A model generated the notes under the pieces. That model had not been told where the DNA came from. It did no database searches and was given only the letters and a program-made list of their open reading frames with translations. A DNA stretch of 64,000 nt from contig CM043967.1 of the NCBI GenBank assembly GCA_014529385.2, positions 8,520,501 through 8,584,500 on the forward strand, read 5' to 3'. Position numbers and translations under genes: made by a program. Of this stretch, positions 50,401-62,646 are shown one piece after another. The DNA is from Adiantum capillus-veneris (lineage: Eukaryota > Streptophyta > Polypodiopsida > Polypodiales > Pteridaceae). Every line of letters starts with the position of its first letter. Position 1 is the first letter of the stretch.

Positions 50401-50748
50401 TGTACAAATGTTTAAAATGAACAAAGTTTTTGTCTTATAAGACTCTCTTTTTCTATATTGTGCACAAATGTGAAGTAGTATGCATGCTTAGTATCAACTT
50501 TGCGGAGATGACATCTCCCAAACACCAGTAGAGCTTGTCACTCTACTATGGAATATTCATAGGACTAATGTGCAGACATGCTTGCGGCAGCTTAGGCTCT
50601 CAAGCGCCAAATGGATTAGTCATCCATTCTGGAATGATGTCGTAGGGTAAGATAGGGATCCTCTACTCGCTAGGAAAAGGACTAATGAATAGGATTTATC
50701 TTCTCTACCCCATAGTCAAGGACAACTATGATTTCAAAAGAGAGGTAA

Positions 50749-51134
50749 TGTCATAATCACTAATATCTAATTCTCCTAAATGATTTTCTCATGTTAAACT
50801 GATCATTTAATATGAGGAAGTGCCAGGGGAGAAAAATCTAGAATATTGGTTGAGCTGGTAGACCGATCACAGTAGGGATCCAAAGGAGGGAAAATAGGGA
50901 TCCAAAGGGGGGGGCTATCTGCAAAAGAGTAATGTGCAACAATGAGCTTAAAAGACCCTAAGGTTCAGACCATTAAGACCTCCAAAATGCTAAGGTTTCA
51001 AAAATCAAAGGTTGTGTCGAATGGTCAAGCTTAGAAAAATTGGATGCTTTGTGTGTGTACAAAAAGTCTTCATGATTCCCACATAGGAGGGGGTGAGCCT
51101 TGTAAGTAGGGGATGAGAGAGAAACACACACACA

Positions 51135-51211
<77 letters not shown>

Positions 51212-51571
51212 GCTTCCTTTACAGAAAGGAAATGAGGGACACATATCAGCTCCCTAGCCCAGATGCCCACAAGGTGCACTCAAATGGATGGCCATGGAGG
51301 TGGACCAATGAGAATCAGGCTAGAGTAAATCTAGTTTAATTCATTTAAAAATACTTAATAAAATAACCAATAAGAATTAAGCTCTCTAGAAGACTATTGG
51401 ACAGTCTCCCAAGGGGTCCAATGAGCATTCGGCAGCCCAATGGCTTGCCTGATTCCTATTAGCCAGAGGACAAAGGGGTCCAATGAGAGTTTAGTTACAT
51501 TAATTAATTACCTAAAGCTCTTAGAAAAGGGGAAAGGGGGACACATGTATGAAGGCTATCACAAGGTTCTT
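50749..51571 (+). mobile_element. GyA 3' LTR, truncated
   Basis: Begins TGTCATAATCAC after a purine tract (AAAAGAGAGG). It follows the 5' LTR until about 51571 (AAGGCTATCAC) and then diverges, so about 650 bp is missing. The (CA)n tract runs 51124-51211. The matching TSD AGTGG therefore cannot be confirmed. Confidence 0.8.
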
Positions 51572-51695
51572 TTGGTCTTTTGTCTGATCACTTGCTTCAA
51601 CTTGTTAAGTGGGTTCAATAAAATCCTGGTGGCTTGATCATCTTTAGGTATGATTCGTATCTATTGTTGCCAATGCTCACCGTGGGTCGAAAATG

Positions 51696-51951
51696 TGAAG
51701 GAAGGGACCAGAGGCGTGCGTGTATGTGAAGCAAAGATGAAGAGAGAAGAGAGGGAGGAGAAAGCACGACATAGGGAAATGGGGTGGAGCTCCTAATCTC
51801 ACTATATGAGCACATTGTGAGAATGAGTGAGAGCTCCTTATTCTTGTATGTATAAAGAATAAGGACATAAATTTGGGGGGCCGGACACTAGCCAGTGGAT
51901 ACGAGAAAATCACGGTGAGGCACACCGCCTTTATCTAACATTCTCCCACTA
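51696..51951 (-). mobile_element. CopB LTR (copia, CopA-like family)
   Basis: Begins TGAAGGAAGGGACCAGAGGC and ends TTTATCTAACA, followed by TTCTCCCAC (complement purine-rich). Start, end and the AGAATAAGGA phrase match the solo LTR at 53190. Confidence 0.65.
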
Positions 51952-52067
51952 AAGGCTGTGTGCCGATAAGTGGCGAGAAGACTAGCCTACATCTAGTATA
52001 TACAAGAGGTGAGAGAAGACGACTCTCAACCTATGCCCAGTGGCTCACTCCAAACACGTGAGTGCAT

Positions 52068-53184
52068 CTATAATGGCTCTAGTGTAGATGCAACATGCAT
52101 ACCACTAGGGATAGAGCCACAATGACACTCTTGATGCAGGTATCCAGTGACTACCTGCATGGCTCCATAATGCACAATGCCAGTGTCAGTCATTGCACAA
52201 GTGAAAACTCCCACTGTAAATGCACCAACTGCATAAGCAAGATCAGGTCTCGAGACCAAAAGGTCATACATGAGAGACCCAAAATCCGACAAGACATGCA
52301 CTATGTGTGCCAACCTATCCCTGTCAGCAACCTTAGTGCCATATGCATCCTCATCAGGAACAACCTGACTATGCATCACCATGCCAACATCATCTGGCAA
52401 AGGCATATCTGTTGAGAATGACTGCAAAATCAAAAAATCAGGACCATTGCAATCACACACAGCTATCTGAAGGACACTATCATCCTCAAACATATTAGAT
52501 GCATCATAGAACAATGCATCGGTCTCTGGCTCAATTGATGTCACCTCAATTGATGACTGACCAAGCTATGCATCCCCAGAGATACCACCATCTGCGTGAA
52601 CGTCACCACAAGACAATGCACAACGTGCTCTCCATGCAACACATCCGCAAAAGAGACATGCCTCGTCTCTTGCTCCAAACATGGTTGCAAATACATAGAA
52701 ACTACACCGCCTCATGTGTCAAAAATATGCAAAGGGTATACATGACCACTCCTAGCACATTTGGGTATCACCAGTGATCCACTATGCATCTAAAATGATC
52801 GGTCTCTAAGCAGTAGACAATGTCCATTACTCTGCAATTGACGCACTGAAATGAGACTTTGGTTGAGTCCTGGTACATAACGTACATGTCATAGCGTAAG
52901 CAATGCACCGCTAGGTAAAGACATTCATGCATCTCCAGCACTCTCTTGTCATATGCTGAACCATCAAAAAATTGCACACAACCAAGTCTGCCATTAGAGA
53001 AAGAGCAAAACAAATCACGATCTGGCATCATGTGAAAAACCACATGCTTGTATAGTAGAAAACGCATAGACAATGTGCTATCCCAAGACACAAAGTAGTC
53101 TGAAGGCAAGCTAGACTCAAAAATGACATGTCCATCACATGCATACTCTCTAGAATCTGTCCTCATAGTAGCACCATGCATTTG
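52068..53184 (-). pseudogene. CopB internal remnant: protease region joined to RT tail
   Basis: 53181-52768 reads SLPSDYFVSWDSTLSMRFLL and HMMPDRDLFCSFSNGRLGCV, a badly decayed copia protease without D-S-G-A. 52544-52068 reads SDFGSLMYDLLVSRPDLAYA and TDTGIVHYGAMQVVTGYLHQ, which is the region after the RT in normal copia elements. No integrase or RT core lies between them. CopC has the same layout. Confidence 0.6.
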
Positions 53185-53189
53185 CCTCT

Positions 53190-53405
53190 TGATGAGTGCG
53201 TGTGTACGTGGATGCGTGCATGCATGTGTGGTGTGGTGCGTGAGGGGAAGAGCACTAGCCGGTGTGGTGGAGCAGCCTCACTAGACTCAAGATTAGGAGA
53301 TCCTTTTTCTCATATGTAGAAGAATAAGGATATGTACACACGTGGGAGGGTGACCGAACACTGGACGTCCAAGCGGGCAAAACACGGAGCACCTTTACCC
53401 CAACA
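53190..53405 (-). mobile_element. Solo copia LTR, 216 bp, with CCTCT target duplication
   Basis: Starts TGATGAGTGCG and ends TACCCCAACA. It is flanked by CCTCT at 53185-53189 and 53406-53410. It splits CopB between the zinc knuckle and the protease region, so it inserted after CopB did. Confidence 0.85.
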
Positions 53406-53410
53406 CCTCT

Positions 53411-53500
53411 TTTGCTACCTCATGCGCCTGAAGCAACGACACCTAATATGCCCATCGTGGCCGTAGTGCCAACATGTCAGTCATCGCGATTGTGGGTGAG
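53411..53500 (-). pseudogene. CopB gag zinc-knuckle remnant
   Basis: The minus strand reads CWHYGHDGHIRCRCFRRM, aligned with CopC's CWYCGRSGHVRRRCFRRM. The second C of the knuckle is Y. Confidence 0.6.
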
Positions 53501-54249
53501 AACCGCGCGCCTCTAACCTAAAGCAGCTCCATACTTCATGCCAAAACTATGGTCAACAAAGCTCCAAGATCACAAGACTCTCCAACCCAAGAGCAAACCA
53601 CTATCTCAAGCAATGAAGGTGAGAAAACGGTCAAGCTTACTATCCTCTGCAATAGTCATACATATTTGGCAAAATTTTTGCAGAGTCTCTTCTGTAAGTG
53701 GAGAAAAAAACTCAACAATAAATCACAATGGAGACAACAACAAATGCCCAAATGGCTCATCTAGGAATGTACTCATCTAGAATCACCTCACAAAGTCATA
53801 CACTGAGCCAAACTGCTCTAGCTGGAGTATCACTCAACGACGCCACAAACGACATACATATGTGAGTGAAAAAGTGCTGCCAAAATGTGTCAATGAATGA
53901 ACAATGTGCCAGAAAACCATAGCATACATAGCTCCTCACTCCTGCGAGAGTGGGTAAAAGAACACCAAACTGTGTCCAAACTGATAAAACTATCGATCAC
54001 TGTCAAAGTGGGAATATATCGACCACTATACCATCAGAGTTTTACCTCAAAACTGAGCAGAAACTCAAGTACAATCTCTACCATAAACCATAACACTACT
54101 CAATGCCAATGAGTAGAAATGCCAAAATGGTTCCACATTTTCACATACAATGGCAATCCGCACTCAACGTACATAAACGGAGTGACCGTTTGCTCAAGTG
54201 AGCTCACAACTTGCTAACCTACCCAAGTGAGCCAACCTTTTGGCGGTTT
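53501..54249. other. Unassigned interval
   Basis: No recognised coding. A 26 bp direct repeat starting TTTGCTCAAGTGAGCTCACA occurs at about 54190 and 54245; it contains the palindrome GTGAGCTCAC. Confidence 0.4.
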
Positions 54250-57200
54250 GCTCAAGTGAGCTCACAACTTGCATTCTTTGGCATTTGCTGTTTGTTGGCT
54301 GTAACTACCTTGGGTAGGATATATGCAGAAGTGTTCTCTTTTGAATTGCTCTTTGGTATCCATTACTAAAGTACTATAATGAAGGGTTGGTTGCCCTTAT
54401 TGCTTGTCTCCACTATTGATGCTTTGTCAGATTTTTGTGCAGCAAATGGAACCACTTGGATTTCCTTAGCATGTTGAATGTTGACTTTTTTAGAGCTCCA
54501 ATCAATCTGCACATTGTACTTTCTCTACCATGGATGATCAAGCAATAACGGATGCTGTGCTGGCTTATCTTCTACCACATAAAACTTATGCGGATAGACA
54601 TATTGGTTAATCTGTACAAGTATCATTTTCCATCCCATTTCCTTGATTGAATGCTCCAAATAGCTTTGAATGTCCTTTTGTGTTGGTTGAAGCTTGTCCT
54701 CGAGTGCAAGATGCTTGTATACGCCTTAAAAAACAAGATTTCCTTGATCTCCTGAATCTAGAAACGCATTTACTTCCACTTGATTACTTCCCACCTTGAC
54801 TCTGATTGTTGGATCCAATGTATCCTTGTCATCAAATTGTGTCACTTTGATTGCATTGATCCACAGTGGGGGTCCATGTTGTTTCTGTTGTCATAGAAGC
54901 TTTGTCTTTTCCATTCATTCCTTTGCTTCTGCTTAAGCTTCTTCGACTATTCATTGTTTTTTGTGAGTTATTTTCTTCTCCTCTTGACTTTTTGAAGCAT
55001 GTCTTGGGTTAGTGGCAAATGCTTTTTTTAAAAGCCTACATCCACTAATCCAATAGGGTATTTCTTCACCATCTGATGTAACAAGCTTGACAACCCCACT
55101 TGGTGATAGATCTTTGATCACAAAGGGTCCCATCCCTTGCTTTTTGAGATTCTTGGCATGTTTTCTCAATGTATAAACCATGACATAATCTTTTAAATTA
55201 TTTTGAGTGTACATGCTTATCAAAAAACCTTTTTTGCCTTCTTTTTTTAGCGTAGAGAGAAGCTACATCTTTCAAGCGGAGCTCATCTAGCTTTTCAAGG
55301 TCATCTAGTCTCAAAGACATTTCATGACCCGTCCTTTTTAGTTGCTTAGCTACTCGTAGAGTCAGGATTAAAAACTCCATGGGAAAGATAAGTTAAGACC
55401 AAACACCATGTTATACGGTGTTTTTCCAATAGATGTTTTATAAGATATCCTATAAGCCCACAATGTAGAGTGCAACTTTTGATCCCAATCTTTTTTTGAA
55501 TCAAATACTATTTTAGTCAATACAATGCATAAGGTTTTATTTGTAGCTTCAACCTACCCATTTGCATGTGGATGATATGGAGAAGAGTTTTTGTGAATTA
55601 CCATGAATTCATCTAAAAAAAATTCAATAACTTTATCAATGAAATGTGTGCCATGATCATTGACAAGTTCTATTGGTAGACCATATCTAACAAAGACATT
55701 TTCATATCTAGAAACTGTGCAGTGGTCCTTGCGTCAGTTTTCTATGTGGATTTAGCTTCAGCCCATTTAGTGAGATAATCTGTGGCAACAATGATATATT
55801 GGGCATGAGCCCTATAAGCAGGAGGTGAAATTGGTCCTACAAAGTCTATACCCTAGTTAACGAATGCTCTGGCTCCCATCATTGGCCTTAAAGGTGTCTC
55901 GTCCTCTTTATTGGCACTTTGGTACGTTGGTAAGCATCAAATCTTTTAACATATTCTTCATCGTCCATATATAATGTAGGCCACCACATTCCAATGGTTC
56001 AGACAATTTTTGATGTCTGATCCCATGAGAAATGGCCTCTGCTTATTCCTCCATGGTCTTGCTCTAAGATTGAAAAATATATGCTTTCCATTGCACATAT
56101 CCTGAGGTGATTATCCTTTCCTCTCTTATAGAACTGATTTTCAATCAATGTCAAGTCACGACCCTCTATTTCAATGGACTTTTGACGTGCTCTAGAGGTA
56201 TTTTTAGGAAACGTTCTTGTTGTTGGGTAGTCAATTATATTCTGACTCCATTCTTTGCGAGCAATGAAATGCCAAGTCTTGAACATGTGCTTCTAAAAAT
56301 AACAGTGATACTCTTCCAGACTTATACATAACTGTAAAATGTTGTCTAAGCCTAAATGATACAAACATCCACTAATTAATTGAAAATCCTTGGATTTTTG
56401 AATTGTCTATTGTTGTCAAAGATGCATCTTTTCCTTTTTGACGAATACTATAAAACCAAACTCTAGCAATGTTATAAACCATCGTACAATTCATCCGACA
56501 TTGCATGGTTTATTACAAGGTATAAGAGGGCTTGATGATCAATGGAAAACACAAACTTGTTTGCATGGAGATAATGCCAAAATTTCTTAACAACATATAT
56601 CATCCCTAGCCCTTCTCTCACAGTGGTAGTTTAGTTCTTTTTAGTACTATTAAGCTGTCTGCTTGCATAACGGACTGGGAAATCCATAATTCGTTCTCCT
56701 AGTTGAGCCAAGATGCATACTATAGCAAATGCCAAAGCATCAATATGATCATGAAAGATACTTTTCCAATCTAGTGCTTTTAATACTTGAGCGGATATGA
56801 GTGCTCTCTTCAACTTTTTAATGACTCCTTACACTCATCCCCATACAAAGACTATTATAAGTCTATACAAAGGTTGAGTAATGACTGCATACATGTGTAT
56901 AAACCTCTTGTAATAACCACAATGTCCCATAAAGCATTGTACCTGCTTTGTGTTGTTTGGTCCATGCATTTCTACAATCACTTATATCTTATCCAAATCC
57001 ATAGATATGTCATTCTCTAAGATGATATGTCCAAGGATTCTACCTTGTCTAACCATGAATACACACTTTTATGGATTAAGGCAGATCTTATACGTCCTGC
57101 ACTTCTCGAATACTTTTTTAGACACATATCTAGGGTTTCTAGAATATGTGTCCATCCTAAATTCTCTAAGTTTCTTTAGGGAAGGTTTAGGAATGTATTC

Positions 57201-58100
57201 CTGATCTTCAATAGCCCTTTCTATAATGCACTCTTCTCGTTTGAAGCTTCCGCAATGAGATGCTCCACATATCCATAGCTCCTTTGGCTTACCTAACCAA
57301 GATGGAAGCTCAAATCTTACTAGTGCAGGTAAATTCACATATTTTTAAACCACGGTCTTTAAGGTTTATGTGGATTGTGGTTTCCATGTGCCTGAGGTAT
57401 ATATGATCATAACCTCAGTCTTGGACCATCTTCAATTGTCGCATTAATGGTCGTCCAAGTATTATGTCGTAGTTGTTCTTCTTGCCAAAATCTACTATAG
57501 CAAAGGTATGCTCATACTTAATGCCATAATAAGTAACAATTACCTTCTCTAGAAGTCGTAGGTGTTTCTCCTTATAACCATCTGTTAATTGCAATTTCAA
57601 CCTTGTGGCTCTCAAGGGAGGTTTTCCCCATTTATTCCATATTTCTTTGGTTGCAATGGACACACCTACTCCATTGTCAAGAATTGCCATGGTCATAACA
57701 CCTTAAAACTCAACAAGAAATGTAGTATATCCATCCTTGCCTTCACAATATTATCATACCTTGTTTAAGGGCATTGGTCGCGTGTTTAACTAAGGATTTT
57801 CCAGCTCTCTGACCCCTTCTTATATCTATGAAGTTGGATCTTTTACATCAAACTTTGTAAAGAATTTTTTGACTGTCATTTGGTCATATTTGGAGAAGCT
57901 CAGCTAGTGGAATGGTGCAAGTCATAGGTGTAGACAATACGTCTATCAATCATTTAGCATCCATCACCTTTTTTGAGGAGAGTCTTTGTGATGGGACTAC
58001 TTTTACATCAGACTTTTCTTCATACTCTCCCATGTAAGAGGGTAAGGCTCTCAAAGATTAGGGTTGGCTATCTAGAGATCTTATAGATCCTCTATCTGTT
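54250..58100 (-). pseudogene. GyC: decayed, internally deleted relative of GyB
   Basis: Fragments in GyB order, read right to left. Protease block 57696-57415: KEIWNKWGKPPLRATRLKLQ and YDIILGRPLMRQLKMVQD. Linker 57338-57130: PSWLGKPKELWICGASHCGS. RT thumb from about 57120: KKVFEKCRTYKICLNP. RNase H 56813-56631. H2C2 linker 56286-55999. Integrase 55900-54951: MGPFVIKDLSPSGVVKLVTS. Post-integrase protease-like part about 54800-54520: NAFLDSGDQGNLV, then YVYPHKFYVVEDKPAQHPLL. The join from linker to RT thumb removes the catalytic RT core. Many stops and shifts; no LTR was resolved. Confidence 0.75.
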
Positions 58101-58256
58101 AGCAGCAAGCTAACAAAGATACCACGGATACCATTTTTTGGAGTTCTCATTGTAAAAACACTTATTATTTTGATAAAACGGGAATATGTAACTCCTAATT
58201 TTTGGATAAACCTTGTAATTGATGAGATGGAGCTACAAGCTTTCAAATTGTATCAA

Positions 58257-58490
58257 CCTGTCATTACCCATCTTTGGTAGAACTCCCGATTATTAGTTTT
58301 GACCACCAAAAACCTTGGCTAAGGTATAAAAGCCAATTTTTGTAAGTTATTATTAAGTTTTGGATAATGAAATACACAGTGTGAGCTAACGGCGCTCACT
58401 CCTCTCCTTCTCGCGCTTCCTACTCCCTCCCCGGTTATCACATTGCAGTCGTGTTTGTTGCATTGCAACCGCAGGTAAGAGCTCGATTCT
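58257..58490 (+). mobile_element. Possible short LTR with TATA box and PBS-like junction
   Basis: TGTCATTACCC at 58257 and CTTACA at about 58490 would give TG...CA ends, followed by AATTGGCGAGCGAG. A TATAAAAG box lies near 58325. No partner LTR or coding region was found, so this is tentative. Confidence 0.3.
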
Positions 58491-59086
58491 TACAAATTGG
58501 CGAGCGAGTTTTTTCGAGCAAGGAAAAAATACGAGCCTATCTCTTGATGTTGTCTATGTAAAATGGTCGATGGATGGTCATGCTGAGGGCTAGATGGTGG
58601 CACATGTGCATGCGACAAGTGTGTGGTGAAGGTTAGGACTCTCTCTCTCTTTCTCTCTCTCTCTCTCTTAATATCAAGAACCATATTTTATTGACTTGTT
58701 AATAACCCACACAATATTGACTCCATTGAAATTGCTTAAGAGCGCCTTCCCGTAGTGTAACTCAAACCGCTTCTTGTGTAGTTGGCCCTCGAAGTTGGCA
58801 GGCCCTTCGAAATTATAAGTATGGCCCCATACCCATCCACTCCACCGGCTACAGCCAACATCCACAGTTGTACGCGCCAAAGTACACTCGCGAGACCCCT
58901 CGTGCGGCGTCTTCACGTGAAAAAGTTGGGCAATGCACTGGCGATTGTGGGGTTCGGAGGCGAGATGCGTTTCTGGAGGGTGGTTCAACCACCCTCCAAA
59001 CCAACAGCTCTTTTACACTCAACAACAATCACAACATGCCTATGGAAAGGCCTTGCAAGTTGGGAGGTGCAGTCAGAGGCAGTTTA
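58491..59086. other. Unassigned interval
   Basis: Contains a CT tract (about 58640-58670) and no convincing coding frame. The stretch 58680-59080 may be degraded LTR sequence. Confidence 0.35.
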
Positions 59087-59274
59087 TGAAGGGGATCGGG
59101 GAGCACCACAGACGGAGAGTGAGAGAGAGAGAAGGAGACACACATACGATGTAGGTGGGGAGACTCAAAGAGTGAGCAGCCCCCTATACACTTATGCTAT
59201 GTATAAGGTATACAAGTCAGTGGGCGCCCAGACTCTGGGCGGCCGAGCAAGGCACAGGTGCCTATACCCCAACA
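59087..59274 (-). mobile_element. CopC 3' LTR (copia)
   Basis: Begins TGAAGGGGATCGGGGAGCAC and ends TATACCCCAACA, then ACCTCCCAC (complement purine-rich). It shares start, short GA run and end with the CopA/CopB LTRs. Confidence 0.65.
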
Positions 59275-59353
59275 ACCTCCCACTTAAAGGCGACTGTGCC
59301 TTTAAGCAAGGGAACCTAGTCTAAAGACTACAAAAGGCGAGAGAAAACCGCTC

Positions 59354-61183
59354 TCAACCGATGCCCACTGGCTGGCTGTGATCGTGTGCATCCGGGTGTC
59401 CTGCTCTCGTGTAAGTCCATACACCACCAGACGTACCGCACACGTACTGCAAGTATGTACGCAATACCTGCATATCTCCCTCGTGCACTATGCCATCATC
59501 AGTCAACAAACGACTGACAACCCCAACTGCAAATAATCCCACTGCAGCTGCGATATCCGGTCTCAAGATCAACATCTCATACATGAGACCACCGAATGCC
59601 GATGCAATGCTAGCAGGCCCTGCTAGCTCTACGGAGCATGCATCAACATATATATCCTTGGCAATAGGCATCTCTGACTGACAAGGCGTGTCAGCCACAT
59701 GCATCTCCTGACTGTCCGCAAAAGACGCATCAACCTGTCGTGCAACCTCAGAGCAAACCAGCTGCTCTAGGTGTCTGCTGGAAGACATATCCTGCACAAC
59801 TATATCCCCATGCTCAGTGTCGAGCATAGAAAGGAATGACTGCATAATCACTGACATCTCAGTCTCCTCTGCAATCATCCACTGCAAACATGACCACTCA
59901 ATCTATTGTGACTCGCTAGAGCTCTCATGCTCTAACTCCGTATGCATAGACTCTTGCACAACGTCCTCCTGTCGTGACTCACTAGAGCAAGACCGCTCTA
60001 CCTGTCTATCCTGCATAGAAGTATCTCGCACAACTGACTCTCTCCTTTGCTTAGTCACTAGCAAAGCATGCATGTCTGACTCTGTCACCTCTCTGTGTGA
60101 CTACTCAAGTCGTGCCCCAACTGTGTGCACAACGAGCTCACTACTCTGCACTCCATGCAAAGTACCCTGCAACCCATGAGCAAAAGAGACTCGCCTGCTC
60201 TCTCGCTCTCTACCTGGCTGCATGATCACAGAGACAACACCGTCTCTCCCGTGATCCACATGCAATGGGTAACCTGTACCACTCCTGGCACCTCTCGCAA
60301 TCACTAGCGAACCCAAATGCATCACAAAATCTCGCTCTCGTAGCGAAATCTGACATCCACAATCTCTAAGCTGACCAATCGAGATCAAAATCACTGTCAA
60401 ATCTGGTACATAGCGCACATGTCGTAACAAGTAAGATGCACCACTCGGTAATGACAGTCTCACATCTCCTGCACCTGCTATCGCATGCACCGATCCATCG
60501 GTCAAACGTACACTGCCAAGCATCCCGCTAGAATAGCTACAAAACCATTCACGATGTGGCGTGACATGAAACATAGCATCTGCATCTAGCAACCACTGCG
60601 AAGGGAGTGCACTATCCACATGTATAGCATCTCGTGCATAGTTCGAGGTAAAAGTGACATCCCCGTCACTAGTATACTCCAACACTACATCTGCCTCGAC
60701 TGTCAAAGCAACTGAGTCCATGGCATCACTACATACATTTCTGAGATTGCCATGTCTCCTACGATGTTGCATACGACGAAAACAACGCCGTCTAACGTGT
60801 CCAGAACGACCACAATACCAACATGTCACCTGTCGGCGTGCTCGTGAATGTACATGTCTCACACGAGTCCGTGATGACTCAGATCTATCATACATATCAT
60901 GTAATCTGCGCCAAAGTGCTCTCGAAGTAGTCTCATACATAACAAGAGCATATACAGATTCCGCAAGGTACAAAGAGAGCGTAGATAGTGCCATCTCCTC
61001 TAGCTCCTGCCACTGATCGTCAGACATGTTTGAAGGTCTACCTGCATCACCACTCAATGGTCGATGCAACCCTCGCTATGTCAATGCATCAAGCATACAC
61101 TCTCTCCATGCTGCAAAGTCTGACCCATCAAACATGCACATTTCGGAGAGATCATAATCTGAGCGATCATTTGTCTCTGCCAT
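59354..61183 (-). pseudogene. CopC: compact copia frame, gag-protease fused to RT tail, three TAG stops
   Basis: One frame of about 610 codons from MAETNDRSDYDLSEMCMFDG (61183) to 59354 has only TAG at 61076, 60101 and 59903. Gag is followed by CWYCGRSGHVRRRC (CX2CX4HX4C, about 60790-60830). The protease reads WLLDADAMFHVTPHREWF: D-A-D-A replaces D-S-G-A. Then VRHVPDLTVILISIGQLRD. After an acidic S/E/Q-rich stretch, ASAFGGLMYEMLILRPDIAA and GDMQVLRTYLQYVCGT match the post-RT part of copia Pol. Integrase and RT core are absent. Such a product could only move with proteins from another element. Confidence 0.65.
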
Positions 61184-61562
61184 GAGCACAATGTAGCAAA
61201 CTAGAAAGCAAAACCACCTCACCAACAACACCTGGAAACTGTCTACAAATATGGCCAGAAACACAATGTAAAACCTGTGAGACACACTCCAAAATAGAGC
61301 TCCCGCAATGTCAACCAAATCAGCCCCAAATTGGCTCGAATCGCATCAAACAAAAGTTTGCAAATATGGCTGTAAAATATGGCTGCAAATCAGCCCCAAA
61401 ACAGCCCCAAAATTCAGCTCTTAAATAGCTGCATAAACAAGTCACAAATGTGTCCCAGATCAGCCTACAACTGAGCCATACATGGACACCTGCAAAAGGA
61501 AACAATGGCTGAAAATTCAGCGCCCAAATAAGCCCTCAAACCTGCCCATAAAGTTGTAAACC
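61184..61562 (-). other. CopC leader remnant
   Basis: Non-coding. It has repeated short phrases (AAATATGGCTG twice; TCAGCCCCAAA three times, 61315-61420). No PBS is seen before the CopE LTR region begins, so the CopC 5' end is missing. Confidence 0.4.
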
Positions 61563-61677
61563 TGTAGAGGGCAAGGGCGGCGGACTTATTTGCACATGGC
61601 TGTCTCTCATGAGAGAGGGCAATCCTTTTGGCCTATAAATGGAGGCCATTTCTAATGTGTGCTCTGTGTGCATGTGT

Positions 61678-61737
<60 letters not shown>

Positions 61738-61886
61738 ACTTATCTCTTCTTTGTGTCCACTACAAAGCATCCATTGCAAAGCCAAAACCACCAGCAAGTT
61801 AGCAACAGTGAGGGCTACGCACCAATGCTTGTTAAGTATGGAGTTTGATTTACCCCTTGTAATTTTTTGTGTTAAAAACGGACATT
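61563..61886 (+). mobile_element. CopE-type LTR fragment upstream of the main LTR
   Basis: 61567-61655 matches 62189-62277 with a single difference, including a TATAAAT box (61635-61641). It then diverges into (GT)n and (GA)n. It may be part of a longer LTR or an older LTR copy. Confidence 0.45.
61672..61738. repeat. (GT)n(GA)n microsatellite
   Basis: GT run with one break, then GA run, at the 3' side of the first TATA-containing copy. Confidence 0.95.
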
Positions 61887-62573
61887 TGTAAGGCCCCCAT
61901 TATGAAGAGAAGTCTTCGTGCGTGAAGAAAAATAACTCGCCGAAAAATTAAATCACTCATCGGAAACCAAAATGCCAAAATATTTATTTTCGTCGGAATA
62001 TTATGGCCGGACGGCGGTCGAAAAGTGGCCGGAAAACGATAGTCGGTTTGCCGGTTGGCCAATAGTCAATGGCCGGTGGCCGGTAGTCGGAAGTCAATGG
62101 CCGGTGGCTGGTGGCCGAATTCAATGGCCGGTGGCCAAATTCAAAAGCGGACTTGTCTTCTCAAGGACGGCCACACATGGGTGGATTGGAGGGCAAGGGC
62201 GGCGGACTTATTTACACATGGCTGTCTCTCATGAGAGAGGGCAATCCTTTTGGCCTATAAATGGAGGCCATTTCTACACACATTTCATAGGGTCAAGTTG
62301 ATGCAACAAGGTGGGTGTGAGGTGGTGAGAGTGAAGCAAGGCGGGAGCTCCAAAAGGGTATAATCCCTTTGTAACCTACTTCTTGTTTTGAAGTACTAAA
62401 GCCATTGAGTGGCTGCTTTCCCATGGACGTAGCCCACATTGGGTGAACCACGTATATTGTGTGTACTCTCTCTCTCTCTCTCTCTAATCTATAATCTCTT
62501 GTGTGTGTAAATTATCTCTCTCCATTAAGTAATCTACTCAATTATCTACTTAGCTACGTCATATTTCCTAACA
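61887..62573 (+). mobile_element. CopE 5' LTR
   Basis: Probable limits are TGTAAGGCCCCC and TTTCCTAACA, ending one base before a PBS. It contains a TATAAAT box (62256-62262) and a GGCCGGTGGC-rich stretch (62020-62140). The left limit is uncertain, because the sequence upstream from 61563 carries a copy of its promoter part. Confidence 0.6.
62256..62262 (+). promoter_or_regulatory. TATA box of CopE LTR
   Basis: GGCCTATAAATGGAGGCC surrounds the box; the same 18 bases occur at 61631-61648. The spacing to the LTR end (about 310 bp) fits a copia LTR promoter. Confidence 0.6.
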
Positions 62574-62574
62574 A

Positions 62575-62587
62575 TTGGTATCAGAGC
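62575..62587 (+). other. Primer-binding site of CopE
   Basis: TTGGTATCAGAGC directly after the LTR end, a perfect initiator Met-tRNA match. A small hairpin (TCAAGGAA, four bases, TTCCTTGA) follows at 62612-62631. Confidence 0.92.
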
Positions 62588-62646
62588 AAGGTTTGCTCGT
62601 AGCTAAATTATCTCAAGGAAAGGATTCCTTGAATTGAGTGGAAGTT

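Noticed and set aside
59354-61183. Programmed TAG readthrough in CopC
   Set aside because: Three TAGs in one frame is tempting, but the degenerate protease and missing pol core make ordinary decay simpler.
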